Assembly: GCA_934636905.1 (NCBI GenBank) | Contig: CAKUBJ010000015.1 | Location: forward strand, 1-41,236 | DNA from: an uncultured Dysosmobacter sp. | GTDB taxonomy: Bacteria; Bacillota; Clostridia; Oscillospirales; Oscillospiraceae | DNA: 41,236 nucleotides | Direction: 5' to 3' | Shown here: positions 15,631-22,835 of the stretch, one piece after another | Layout of the letters: each line of letters starts with the position of its first letter | How positions within the stretch are numbered: position 1 is the first letter of the stretch | Made by a program: the position numbers and the translations under genes | The notes under the pieces: generated by a model | Databases searched by the model: none | Seen by the model: the letters and a program-made list of their open reading frames with translations, nothing else | Told to the model about the DNA's origin: nothing

Positions 15631-15980
15631 AGCAGATACCTCACCCCCGCGTAAAAAAGGAACCCTGCAAACATCCACTTCAGAGCCGTCACCGGCACCT
15701 TTCCGTAAAGGGCGCCTCCCAGCCGGCCGCCTATCAGCCCTCCTGCCAGATACGGCAGGGCCTCCGCCAGCGGCACCTCCCCCTGCCAGAGATAAAACGC
15801 GGCGGATACGGCGCACACCGGAAAAATCACGGCCACGCAGGTGGCGTAAAGCTGCCGGGGCTTCAGGTTCCCCCACCGGGAGAGGATAGGCAGAAACACC
15901 ATGCCCCCGCCGCCTCCGAACAGGCCGTTGGCCAGTCCCGCCGCTCCGCCGGCAATGCCTGCCGGCCATTTTGACGCCAT
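15627..15980 (-). CDS. TSUP (TauE/SafE-like) permease, half-size, first gene
   Basis: A 117-residue membrane protein with about four helices. It holds the glycine-rich TSUP motif (GGAAGLANGLFGGGGGMVFLP) near the N-terminus and a second glycine motif (AGGLIGGRLGGALYGKVP). The ATG follows GGGAGG. It overlaps its partner by four bases. The two halves have matching topology (glycine motif first, then helices), consistent with the internal duplication of full-length TSUP proteins, so they probably assemble as a heterodimer. Confidence 0.82.
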   Translation of the reverse strand: MASKWPAGIAGGAAGLANGLFGGGGGMVFLPILSRWGNLKPRQLYATCVAVIFPVCAVSAAFYLWQGEVPLAEALPYLAGGLIGGRLGGALYGKVPVTALKWMFAGFLFYAGVRYLL

Positions 15981-16073
15981 ACCGCCGCCTCCCTCCCGTT
16001 TCAGGCTATGTACTGCCGGCGCGGCAGGACAATGCGGCGCCGGCGGAGGGATTCCGCTTTCCGGCTGCGATGC

Positions 16074-16262
16074 TTACTTCAGTTCAAAACTCTGGCAGTC
16101 GGTGCACTTGATTTCGGTGGGGTTGGTTTCGTGGGTGCCCACCCGGATGGAGTTCAGGCCGCAGTAATTGGAATCCTGGCAGTGGTGTGCGCAGGTGCTG
16201 ACGGTGCAGTTGATGCTCTGGTTGGGGGTGCACTGGCAGCCGTTATTGGTGCAGTCCTTCAT
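16074..16262 (-). CDS. DUF1540 cysteine-rich small protein
   Basis: A 62-residue protein with eight or more cysteines, including the DUF1540 pattern CTVSTCAHHCQDSNYCGLN followed by CTDCQSF. The spacing suggests zinc or another metal as ligand. The family is common in Clostridia and has no established function. The ATG follows AGGAGG. It stands between the TSUP pair and the M20 gene in the same direction; a functional link is not evident. Confidence 0.88.
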   Translation of the reverse strand: MKDCTNNGCQCTPNQSINCTVSTCAHHCQDSNYCGLNSIRVGTHETNPTEIKCTDCQSFELK

Positions 16263-16383
16263 GGTCGGTTCCTCCTGCTTGAGAAAGATTTTGGCTTGCG
16301 CCGTCAGATAGTTTGCCCCCGTCGGGGAAAGCTATGCGTTTTTTTCATAAAAGCAGGGAGGAAATCCGGCCATGGGGCGGCGC

Positions 16384-17571
16384 TTACGGCTCCGCCAGCC
16401 ACCGCAGGGCGGCCATGGCATACAGCGCCGCCCCTTCGGGGAGAATTTTTTCGTTGAATACCACCTGAGGGTTGTGCATGGGCTTTCCGAAGCGGGAATC
16501 CTCCGCCGCCGTGCCGGCGCCCAGCAGCAGGTAGGCGCTGGGCACCTCATAGGTGTAGGAGGCAAAGTCCTCCGACCCCATGCCCCCCTTGTCCATCCGG
16601 TACACCCGCTGAGAACCCACCAGTTCCTCCGCCCAGTCCGCCATGCGGTTCATCAGAGCCGGGTCGTTTTTCAGCGGCGGCGCCGAGGCCAGTTCCTCCA
16701 CCCGGGCGCTGCCCCGGAAGGCTCTGGCGGTATTCTCCGCAATCTCCCCAATCCGCGCCATAAGCCGGGCGGTTACCTCCCGGTCAAAGGTGCGGATGGT
16801 GCCCTCCAGAACGCACGTCCCAGGGATGATATTAGGCGCCTCGCCGCCATGGAAGCGTCCCACCGTCACCACCGCCGGAACCTCGGCGGCCAGTTCCCGG
16901 GCAGTCAGTTCCTGCAGCGCCAGATAGATGTGGGCGGCAATGTTGATGGGGTCTACGCCGGTTTCCGGCATGGCGCCGTGGCAGCCGGTGCCCTCCGCCG
17001 TCACGCGGAAGATGGTGCAGCCCGCCATAAACGTGCCCCGGCCGCACAGCACCAGCCCCGACGGGGTTCCGGAATGCACATGGAGCGCCACCGCCGCCTG
17101 AGGCTGCGGCGCCTCCCGCAGCACACCGGCGGCCAGCATGGCCTTCGCGCCGGTAAAGCCCTCCTCATCCGGCTGGAACACCAGACGCACCGTGCCTGCC
17201 AATTCCTGCCGGTGCTTTTGCAGAAGCCCTGCCGCCCCCAGCAGCATAGCGGCATGAAGGTCGTGGCCGCAGGCGTGCATATTCCCGTTTTCGGAGCGGA
17301 AGTCCAGCGACGTTTCCTCCCGGATTCGCAGGGCGTCCATATCCGCCCGCAGCAGGATGCACCGCCCGGTTTTCTCACCGGTAATCTCCGCCGCCACGCC
17401 CCCTGCCAGCATCCGGGGCGCATAGCCCAGCGCTTCCAGCCGCCGCTTTACATAGGCCGCCGTCTCCGGCAGTTCCGCTCCGGTTTCCGGATTCCGGTGC
17501 AGCGCCCGGCGATCCGCAAGAATCTCCGGCTGCATGACTTCCGCTTCCTGTAAAAGTATGCGCAGTTCCAT
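16384..17571 (-). CDS. M20 family amidohydrolase
   Basis: A 395-residue dinuclear metal hydrolase of the M20D type (hippurate, N-acyl-amino-acid or IAA-amino-acid hydrolase group). Ligand motifs are MHACGHDLHAAMLLGAA, DEEGFTGAKAML, VALHVHSG and the late MHNPQ histidine. A lid/dimerisation domain (GCHGAMPETGVDPINIAAH) lies mid-protein. The start ATG follows AGGAGG; the upstream extension has no support. It probably removes acyl groups from amino acids or short peptides in the cytosol. The exact substrate is not deducible. Confidence 0.9.
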   Translation of the reverse strand: MELRILLQEAEVMQPEILADRRALHRNPETGAELPETAAYVKRRLEALGYAPRMLAGGVAAEITGEKTGRCILLRADMDALRIREETSLDFRSENGNMHACGHDLHAAMLLGAAGLLQKHRQELAGTVRLVFQPDEEGFTGAKAMLAAGVLREAPQPQAAVALHVHSGTPSGLVLCGRGTFMAGCTIFRVTAEGTGCHGAMPETGVDPINIAAHIYLALQELTARELAAEVPAVVTVGRFHGGEAPNIIPGTCVLEGTIRTFDREVTARLMARIGEIAENTARAFRGSARVEELASAPPLKNDPALMNRMADWAEELVGSQRVYRMDKGGMGSEDFASYTYEVPSAYLLLGAGTAAEDSRFGKPMHNPQVVFNEKILPEGAALYAMAALRWLAEP

Positions 17572-17681
17572 TTTTACCTCCTGTTGCTCTCGTTCTCTCA
17601 GTGTTCCCCGCCGCCCCGGAAATACACCGCCCCGGCGGGATTTCTCCCGCCTTTGCAGCCCCCGGCGGTGGTCAGCGCGTG

Positions 17682-17718
17682 AAAAAAGCATCCCCGGCGC
17701 AGGCGGCGTCAGGGATGC
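17682..17718 (-). terminator. Terminator after the DtxR-family gene
   Basis: On the minus strand the stem GCATCCC/GGGATGC, with inner GC pairing, is followed by TTTTTT, 36 bp past the repressor stop and before the M20 gene. Confidence 0.75.
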
Positions 17719-17753
17719 CGTGTGATTTTCGCTTTTTCAGAAGCCGACGCAGC

Positions 17754-18215
17754 TCACTGCCCGTCCGGTTCCCCGCCGCCCAGATGCTGCCGGGCGTGTT
17801 CGCAGATGGCTTGAAAGGTCTGGTCACTGATGTCATGCTCCATTTTGCAGGCATCCTCTTCCGCTGTTTCCGGGTCTACCCCCAGCGCCTCCAGAAACGC
17901 CGTCAGGGTCTTGTGCCGCTGGAGCATTTTGGAGGCAATCTCCATGCCGGTATCCGTCAGGGTAATCAGCCCGTCCCTGTCCATTTCAATGTAGCCGTTT
18001 TCCCGCAGCCGCTTGGTTGCGTAGGTCACGCTGGGCTTCGTGACCCCCAGATGCTCCGCCACGTCCACGGAGCGCACATACCCATGCTTTACCTGCATCA
18101 TCAGCATGGTTTCCAGATAATCTTCGGATGCTTTCAGGATTTGCACGATCTTCACCGCCTGTTTCCATGTATTTCGACCGCGCTGCCAGTCCCCCCACAG
18201 GGTCTTCCGGTGCAC
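17754..18215 (-). CDS. DtxR/MntR family metal-dependent repressor
   Basis: A helix-turn-helix metalloregulator of 153 residues. Its DNA-binding domain has SEDYLETMLMMQ and VDVAEHLGVTKPSVTYATKRL. The dimerisation/metal domain holds the expected ligands, including MEHDIS and several His/Cys/Glu. The GTG start has a close GGAGG. Another GTG 20 codons later would give a more usual DtxR N-terminus, so the first ~20 residues are uncertain. It is divergent from the feo operon and probably represses it when iron (or manganese) is plentiful. The metal cannot be settled by eye. Confidence 0.88.
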   Translation of the reverse strand: MHRKTLWGDWQRGRNTWKQAVKIVQILKASEDYLETMLMMQVKHGYVRSVDVAEHLGVTKPSVTYATKRLRENGYIEMDRDGLITLTDTGMEIASKMLQRHKTLTAFLEALGVDPETAEEDACKMEHDISDQTFQAICEHARQHLGGGEPDGQ

Positions 18216-18271
18216 CTGCCTCCGGCAGACCGCGCCGCAGTCCCAGTGGCTGCGCCTTCGTTCTCTGCATC

Positions 18272-18300
18272 ATGGTATCATATTTTCCGCACAAATGCAA
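18272..18300 (-). promoter_or_regulatory. Candidate promoter of the DtxR-family gene
   Basis: TTGCAT, 17-bp spacer, TACCAT on the minus strand, 57 bp upstream of the GTG. Confidence 0.5.
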
Positions 18301-18347
18301 GGCATCCCTTCCGTCTGTTTTTTGACAAAATTTTTCTTGAAAAGTGA

Positions 18348-18376
18348 TTGACAGGCAATGTTAGAGGTGTTAAACT
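18348..18376 (+). promoter_or_regulatory. Promoter of the feo operon
   Basis: TTGACA, 17-bp spacer, TAAACT. GTTAGAGG lies in the spacer (18360-18367) and recurs 25 bp later (18385-18392), making both plausible regulator contacts. Confidence 0.75.
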
Positions 18377-18446
18377 ATCGGATGGTTAGAGGAATCTAAT
18401 TTTTGGACTGCCCAAATATTGGTTCCTCGTCCTTTTTCACCATGTG

Positions 18447-18466
18447 GTTAGTTAAATTGAACTAAC
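18447..18466. promoter_or_regulatory. Palindromic candidate metal box of the feo operon
   Basis: Seven-base perfect arms GTTAGTT/AACTAAC surround AAATTG. It lies in the leader, five bases upstream of the feoA AGGAGG. The GTTAG/CTAAC arms resemble DtxR-family operators. A weaker related dyad (TTAGA, four bases, TCTAA) is at 18386-18399. Confidence 0.65.
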
Positions 18467-18483
18467 AGACAGGAGGGTTTTGT

Positions 18484-18696
18484 ATGATGCCGCTTGCACT
18501 GGCAAACATCGGGGAAGAAAGCATCGTCCGCAAGGTCAGCGGCAGTCCGGAAGTCCGGAAGCATCTGGAGGATCTGGGCTTTGTAGCCGGAGGCCCCGTT
18601 ACGGTGGTATCTGCGCTGGGAGGCAATATCATCGTCAAGGTGAAAGAATCCCGCATCGCCATCAGCGAAGAGATGGCGCGCAAAATCATGATTTGA
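18484..18696 (+). CDS. feoA: FeoA domain protein (first copy)
   Basis: A 70-residue SH3-like small protein of the ferrous iron uptake system, thought to modulate FeoB in the cytosol. Hallmarks are RKHLEDLGFVAGGPVTVVS and the closing ISEEMARKIMI. AGGAGG lies seven bases before the ATG; a second ATG follows immediately. It is first in the feoA-feoA-feoB-Cys-rich order and directly downstream of the palindromic box. Confidence 0.95.
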   Translation: MMPLALANIGEESIVRKVSGSPEVRKHLEDLGFVAGGPVTVVSALGGNIIVKVKESRIAISEEMARKIMI

Positions 18697-18724
18697 CAAA
18701 TTTCAGATAAGGGAGGAAACAAGC

Positions 18725-18946
18725 ATGAAAACACTGCGAGATGTCAGCATCGGGCAGACCGTAAAGGTTGTCAAGCTCCATGGGGAAGGCCCCATCAAGC
18801 GGCGGATCATGGACATGGGCATTACCAGAGGTGTGGAAATCTTTGTCCGCAAGGTCGCGCCTCTGGGAGATCCCATGGAAGTCACCGTCCGGGGCTACGA
18901 GCTGAGCCTGCGGAAGGCAGATACCGAAATGATCGAAGTCGAATAA
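18725..18946 (+). CDS. feoA: FeoA domain protein (second copy)
   Basis: A 73-residue FeoA paralogue with the typical IKRRIMDMGITRGVEIFVRK core and a YELSLRKADTEMIEVE end that matches the family better than the first copy. GGGAGG precedes the ATG. Two tandem FeoA genes before feoB are common in Clostridia. The two copies differ at most positions, so they are probably not redundant. Confidence 0.96.
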   Translation: MKTLRDVSIGQTVKVVKLHGEGPIKRRIMDMGITRGVEIFVRKVAPLGDPMEVTVRGYELSLRKADTEMIEVE

Positions 18947-18958
18947 ATTTTACTGTGC

Positions 18959-18976
18959 GGTTCGAGTTCTCGAACC
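18959..18976 (+). other. Perfect dyad before the feoB ribosome site
   Basis: GGTTCGAG and CTCGAACC arms separated by TT lie between the second feoA and feoB, three to four bases before AAGGAG. As RNA it would be too tight to close fully; as DNA it is an 18-bp palindrome. Its function is unknown. Confidence 0.5.
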
Positions 18977-18991
18977 AAAAGGAGCAATCAT

Positions 18992-21481
18992 ATGGAAAAA
19001 CAGATCAAGATTGCCCTGGCGGGCAATCCCAACTGCGGTAAAACCACCCTGTTCAACGCCCTCACCGGTTCCAACCAGTTCGTGGGCAACTGGCCCGGCG
19101 TCACCGTGGAGAAGAAGGAAGGCAAGCTGAAGAAGCACGACAACGTCATCATCATGGACCTGCCGGGCATCTACTCCCTGTCCCCCTACACGCTGGAAGA
19201 AGTGGTGGCCCGGAACTACCTCATCGGTGAGCGTCCCGACGCCATCCTGAACATCATCGACGGCACCAATCTGGAGCGCAACCTGTACCTCACCACCCAG
19301 CTGACGGAACTGGGCATCCCCGTGGTCATCGCCATCAACATGATGGACGTGGTGCGCAAGAACGGCGACCAGATCAACGTGGCGGAACTGTCCCGGGAAC
19401 TGGGCGTGCGGATCATCGAGATCTCCGCTCTGAAGGGTGACGGCGTCATGGAGGCTGCCGAGGCCGCCGTAAAGGCTGCCGAGGGCACCAAGACCATTCC
19501 CATGCACACCTTCTCCGGCCCCGTGGAGCATGCCATTGCCCACATCGAAGAGGCCGCCGTCAACAACATGCCAGAAGAGCAGCAGCGCTGGTATGCCATT
19601 AAGATTTTCGAGCGGGACGACAAGGTGCTGGAAAAACTCAGCATCCCCGCAGACGTCATGACCCACATCGACGCCGACATTCAGGCGGCGGAGAAGGAAC
19701 TGGACGACGATGCCGAGAGCATCATCACCAATGAGCGCTACCTGTACATCGCCGAGTTGATGAAGGGCTGCTACAAGAAAAAGAATCAGGGGCAGCTGTC
19801 CGCCTCCGATAAAATCGACAAGGTGGTCACCAACCGCTGGCTGGGTCTGCCCATCTTCGCCGTGGTGATGTATCTGGTGTACTGGGTGGCCATGGTGGGT
19901 GTCGGCGCTCCCGCCACCGACTGGGCCAATGACGGCCTCTTCGGCGACGGCTGGCACCTCTTCGGCATCGGCTCCTCCGAATATAGTGAGGTTTCCGATA
20001 ACTACACCGCCGCCTCCGAGGCTGTCAGCGCCTACTACGAACTGGACACGGAGGCCGAGGACTTCGACCCCGCCGCCGCTCTGGCAGAGATGAAGGCCGT
20101 TCAGCCTGAGTCCGACTCCGCCGTCATTGAGGTGGAGGACGAGGAAACTCTGGCACTCAACGACATGACCGTTTACTATGACGCCATTCCCGACGGTGCC
20201 GACGAGGAAACCACCGTTGGCATGAGTTATCTGGACGCCGTCAGCTACTTCGAAGAAAACGGCTTTGACGAGCCCGACCCCGCCGCTTACGGCGTGTGGG
20301 TGCCCGGTGTCCCCGTACTGGTGGGCAACGCGCTGAAAGCCGCCGGTACGGCGGAATGGCTCAACGGCCTGATTCTGGCCGGCATTGTGGCCGGTGTCGG
20401 CGCGGTTCTGGGCTTCGTGCCTCAGATGCTGGTGCTGTTCCTGATGCTGGCCTTCCTGGAGGCCTGCGGCTACATGGCTCGTATTGCCTTCGTTCTGGAC
20501 CGTATCTTCCGTAAATTCGGCCTGTCCGGCAAGTCCTTCATCCCCATGCTCATCGGCACCGGCTGCGGCGTGCCGGGCATCATGGCCTCCCGTACCATTG
20601 AAAACGAACGGGATCGCCGGATGACCATCATGACCACCACCTTTATCCCCTGCGGCGCCAAGGTGCCCTTCATCTCCATGGTAGCCGGCGCCATCTTCGG
20701 CGGTGCCGCATGGGTGGCCACCTCCGCTTACTTCATCGGCATGGCCGCCATCATCATCTCCGGCATCATGCTGAAGAAGACCAGGATGTTTGCCGGCGAC
20801 CCCGCTCCCTTCGTCATGGAGCTGCCTGCCTACCACTGGCCCACTGTGGGCAACGTGCTGCGCAGCATGTGGGAGCGCGGCTGGTCCTTCATCAAGAAGG
20901 CCGGCACCATCATCCTGCTGTCTACCATCTTCGTCTGGTTCACCACCTACTTCGGCTGGGCCAAGGACGGCTTCCGGATGCTCTCCGAGGAAGAGATCGA
21001 CTGCTCCATCCTCGCCCACATCGGCAGCCTGATCGCCTGGATCTTCGCGCCTCTTGGCTGGGGCAACTGGCAGGCCGCCGTGGCTTCCATCACCGGCCTT
21101 GTGGCTAAAGAGAATATCGTCGGCACCCTGGGCATCCTGTACGGCGGCGGTGACGGCACCGTGTATCAGAATCTTGGTGCGGCCTTTACCAGCGTCAGCG
21201 GCTACTCCTTCCTGGTGTTCAACCTGCTGTGCGCTCCCTGCTTCGCCGCCATCGGCGCCATCAAGCGGGAGATGAACAACGCCAAGTGGACCTGGTTCGC
21301 CATCGGCTATCAGTGCGGCTTCGCTTACATCTGCGCCCTGATGGTGGAGCAGTTCGGCAATGTCTTCACCGGCAGTCTCAATATCCTTGGCCTGATTGCC
21401 GCCGTGGCTGCGCTGGCTTTCATCATCTATATGCTGGTGCGTCCCTACAAGGAAGCCGACAGGCTCTCCACCAAGGTCTGA
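18992..21481 (+). CDS. feoB: Ferrous iron transporter FeoB with an acidic loop insertion
   Basis: An 829-residue GTP-gated Fe(II) transporter. The G domain shows G1 GNPNCGKT (11-18), G3 DLPG, G4 NMMD and G5 SALKGDG, followed by the helical GDI-like region. The membrane part has the Gate motifs around LIGTGCGVPGIMASRTIENE and TFIPCGAKVPF. Unusually, TM1 (~287-304) and TM2 (~457-480) are separated by about 150 residues. The stretch ~328-432 is very rich in Asp/Glu (VEVEDEE-like runs) and has no counterpart I recall in E. coli FeoB. The loop should be extracytoplasmic. Co-transcribed with two feoA genes. Confidence 0.97.
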   Translation: MEKQIKIALAGNPNCGKTTLFNALTGSNQFVGNWPGVTVEKKEGKLKKHDNVIIMDLPGIYSLSPYTLEEVVARNYLIGERPDAILNIIDGTNLERNLYLTTQLTELGIPVVIAINMMDVVRKNGDQINVAELSRELGVRIIEISALKGDGVMEAAEAAVKAAEGTKTIPMHTFSGPVEHAIAHIEEAAVNNMPEEQQRWYAIKIFERDDKVLEKLSIPADVMTHIDADIQAAEKELDDDAESIITNERYLYIAELMKGCYKKKNQGQLSASDKIDKVVTNRWLGLPIFAVVMYLVYWVAMVGVGAPATDWANDGLFGDGWHLFGIGSSEYSEVSDNYTAASEAVSAYYELDTEAEDFDPAAALAEMKAVQPESDSAVIEVEDEETLALNDMTVYYDAIPDGADEETTVGMSYLDAVSYFEENGFDEPDPAAYGVWVPGVPVLVGNALKAAGTAEWLNGLILAGIVAGVGAVLGFVPQMLVLFLMLAFLEACGYMARIAFVLDRIFRKFGLSGKSFIPMLIGTGCGVPGIMASRTIENERDRRMTIMTTTFIPCGAKVPFISMVAGAIFGGAAWVATSAYFIGMAAIIISGIMLKKTRMFAGDPAPFVMELPAYHWPTVGNVLRSMWERGWSFIKKAGTIILLSTIFVWFTTYFGWAKDGFRMLSEEEIDCSILAHIGSLIAWIFAPLGWGNWQAAVASITGLVAKENIVGTLGILYGGGDGTVYQNLGAAFTSVSGYSFLVFNLLCAPCFAAIGAIKREMNNAKWTWFAIGYQCGFAYICALMVEQFGNVFTGSLNILGLIAAVAALAFIIYMLVRPYKEADRLSTKV

Positions 21482-21536
21482 TTTTCCCTCTCACCTCCAT
21501 TCATTTCACTATTTCACTGTCAAAGGAGTGATTCCC

Positions 21537-21722
21537 ATGCTGATCTGGCTGCGTTCCAATCTTTCCACCATTCTCGTCTCCATTGCACTTCTGGCCATTG
21601 TCATTTCCATTCTCCATTTCCTCATCAGACAGAAGAAGCAGGGCAAACACATCTGCGGCGGCAGCTGCGGAGGTACCTGTTCCGGGTGCTCCGGATGCGG
21701 CTGCCATTGCGGCGGACAGTAA
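21537..21722 (+). CDS. FeoB-associated Cys-rich membrane protein
   Basis: A 61-residue protein with one membrane helix (~11-30), a basic RQKKQGK stop, and a C-terminal CGGSCGGTCSGCSGCGCHCGG tail with eight cysteines. AAAGGAG precedes the ATG. The family regularly follows feoB in Clostridia and may help iron handling at the membrane, but its role is not established. It ends the feo operon. Confidence 0.92.
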   Translation: MLIWLRSNLSTILVSIALLAIVISILHFLIRQKKQGKHICGGSCGGTCSGCSGCGCHCGGQ

Positions 21723-21742
21723 TCCGGTGTGTTCCGCCGTCC

Positions 21743-21846
21743 GGCGGTTCGTGCACGCCTCCCTGATTCAGGAGGCAGAGCCTCCGCAGAGTGCGGCCAC
21801 GCCCTGCGGAGGTTCTGGCCTTTCTGCCGCACAGCGCGGCAGATGC
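21743..21846 (+). other. Hairpin series after the feo operon
   Basis: Before the terminator there are three short inverted repeats: GCCTCC/GGAGGC, CCTCCGCA/TGCGGAGG and CTGCCGC/GCGGCAG. They may stabilise the feo mRNA 3' end. No gene is seen. Confidence 0.4.
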
Positions 21847-21893
21847 CAAAGCCGCAGGGGCTTCCTTTCGGAAGCCCCTGCGGCTTTGTTTAT
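21847..21893. terminator. Terminator of the feo operon
   Basis: A 19-bp perfect stem (CAAAGCCGCAGGGGCTTCC arm) with a TTTC loop, then GTTTATT. The A-rich 5' side makes it usable by folD transcripts from the other strand too. Confidence 0.9.
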
Positions 21894-21980
21894 TCCGTTC
21901 TTCCTGCATCTGCACCGTGGCGGACTGCCACACATGACCGGTGGAGCCGCTGCAGGTTCACCGATTGCCTCCTGTGTCGG

Positions 21981-22835
21981 TCACAGGCGCCCTTCCTGCT
22001 TCAGGTGCGCCTCTGCGGCGGTCAGGATGTTCCGCATCAGCATGGCCCGGGTCATGGGGCCAACGCCCCCGGGCACCGGGGTGATGTAGGACGCTTTCGG
22101 CTCCACGGCAGCAAAGTCCACGTCACCGCAGAGTTTCCCGGCGTCATTGCGGTTCATGGCCACATCGATGACCACGGTGCCGTCCTTCACCATGTCTGCT
22201 GTGACGCAGTTCACCTTCCCTACGGCGGACACCAGAATGTCCGCCTGCCGGGTGATTTCCGTCAGTTCCGGCGTTCTGGAGTGGCAGAGGGTCACAGTGC
22301 CGTCCGCCTGGGTCAGCAGCGCCGCCATGGGCTTGCCCACGATGTTGCTGCGCCCCAGCACCACACACCGCTTCCCTGCCGGGGAAATGCCGGATTCCCG
22401 CAGCATTTCCATAACCCCTGCCGGGGTGCAGGGCTGAAACACCGGCGTGCCGATGTTCAGCCGCCCCACATTATAGGGGTGGAAGCAGTCCACGTCCTTA
22501 TCCGGGCGGATGGCCTCAATCACCGGCTCCGCCTCCAGAGGCGCCGGCAGGGGCAGCTGCACCAGAATCCCGTCCACCGCCGCATCCGCGTTCAGCTTTT
22601 CAATCAGCGCCAGCAGTTCCTGCTGATGGGTGTCCGCCGGCAGGCGGTAGGGGAAGCTGCGGATGCCGCACTGGGCGCAGTCCGCCTCCTTGCCCCGGAC
22701 ATAGACCTGAGAGGCGGGGTCGTCCCCCACCAGTACCACGGCCAGTCCCGGCTGCCGGGGCAGCTTTGCCGTCTCCGCCGCCACCCGGCTCTTGACTTTG
22801 GCCGCCAGCGCCTTGCCGTCAATTCTTACTGCCAT
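21981..22835 (-). CDS. folD: Methylenetetrahydrofolate dehydrogenase / cyclohydrolase
   Basis: A bifunctional one-carbon enzyme interconverting 5,10-methylene-, methenyl- and 10-formyl-THF with NADP. The 284-residue protein has the Tyr45-xxx-Lys49 catalytic pair (YVRGKEADC), the GILVQLPLP block, VVLGRSNIVGKP and the closing TPVPGGVGPMT. The ATG follows AGAGGAA and lies 17 bp inside lgt, so translation is coupled. It is last in the M16-M16-lgt-folD run. Confidence 0.97.
   Translation of the reverse strand: MAVRIDGKALAAKVKSRVAAETAKLPRQPGLAVVLVGDDPASQVYVRGKEADCAQCGIRSFPYRLPADTHQQELLALIEKLNADAAVDGILVQLPLPAPLEAEPVIEAIRPDKDVDCFHPYNVGRLNIGTPVFQPCTPAGVMEMLRESGISPAGKRCVVLGRSNIVGKPMAALLTQADGTVTLCHSRTPELTEITRQADILVSAVGKVNCVTADMVKDGTVVIDVAMNRNDAGKLCGDVDFAAVEPKASYITPVPGGVGPMTRAMLMRNILTAAEAHLKQEGRL

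Noticed and set aside
16263..16383. Short CCCCGACGGGG inverted repeat as a terminator of the M20 gene
   Set aside because: The stem is only four to five pairs and has no T-run, so it is too weak to call.
18959..18976. tRNA T-arm (GGTTCGAG)
   Set aside because: The sequence resembles a T-loop, but no acceptor, D or anticodon stem surrounds it; it is a simple palindrome.
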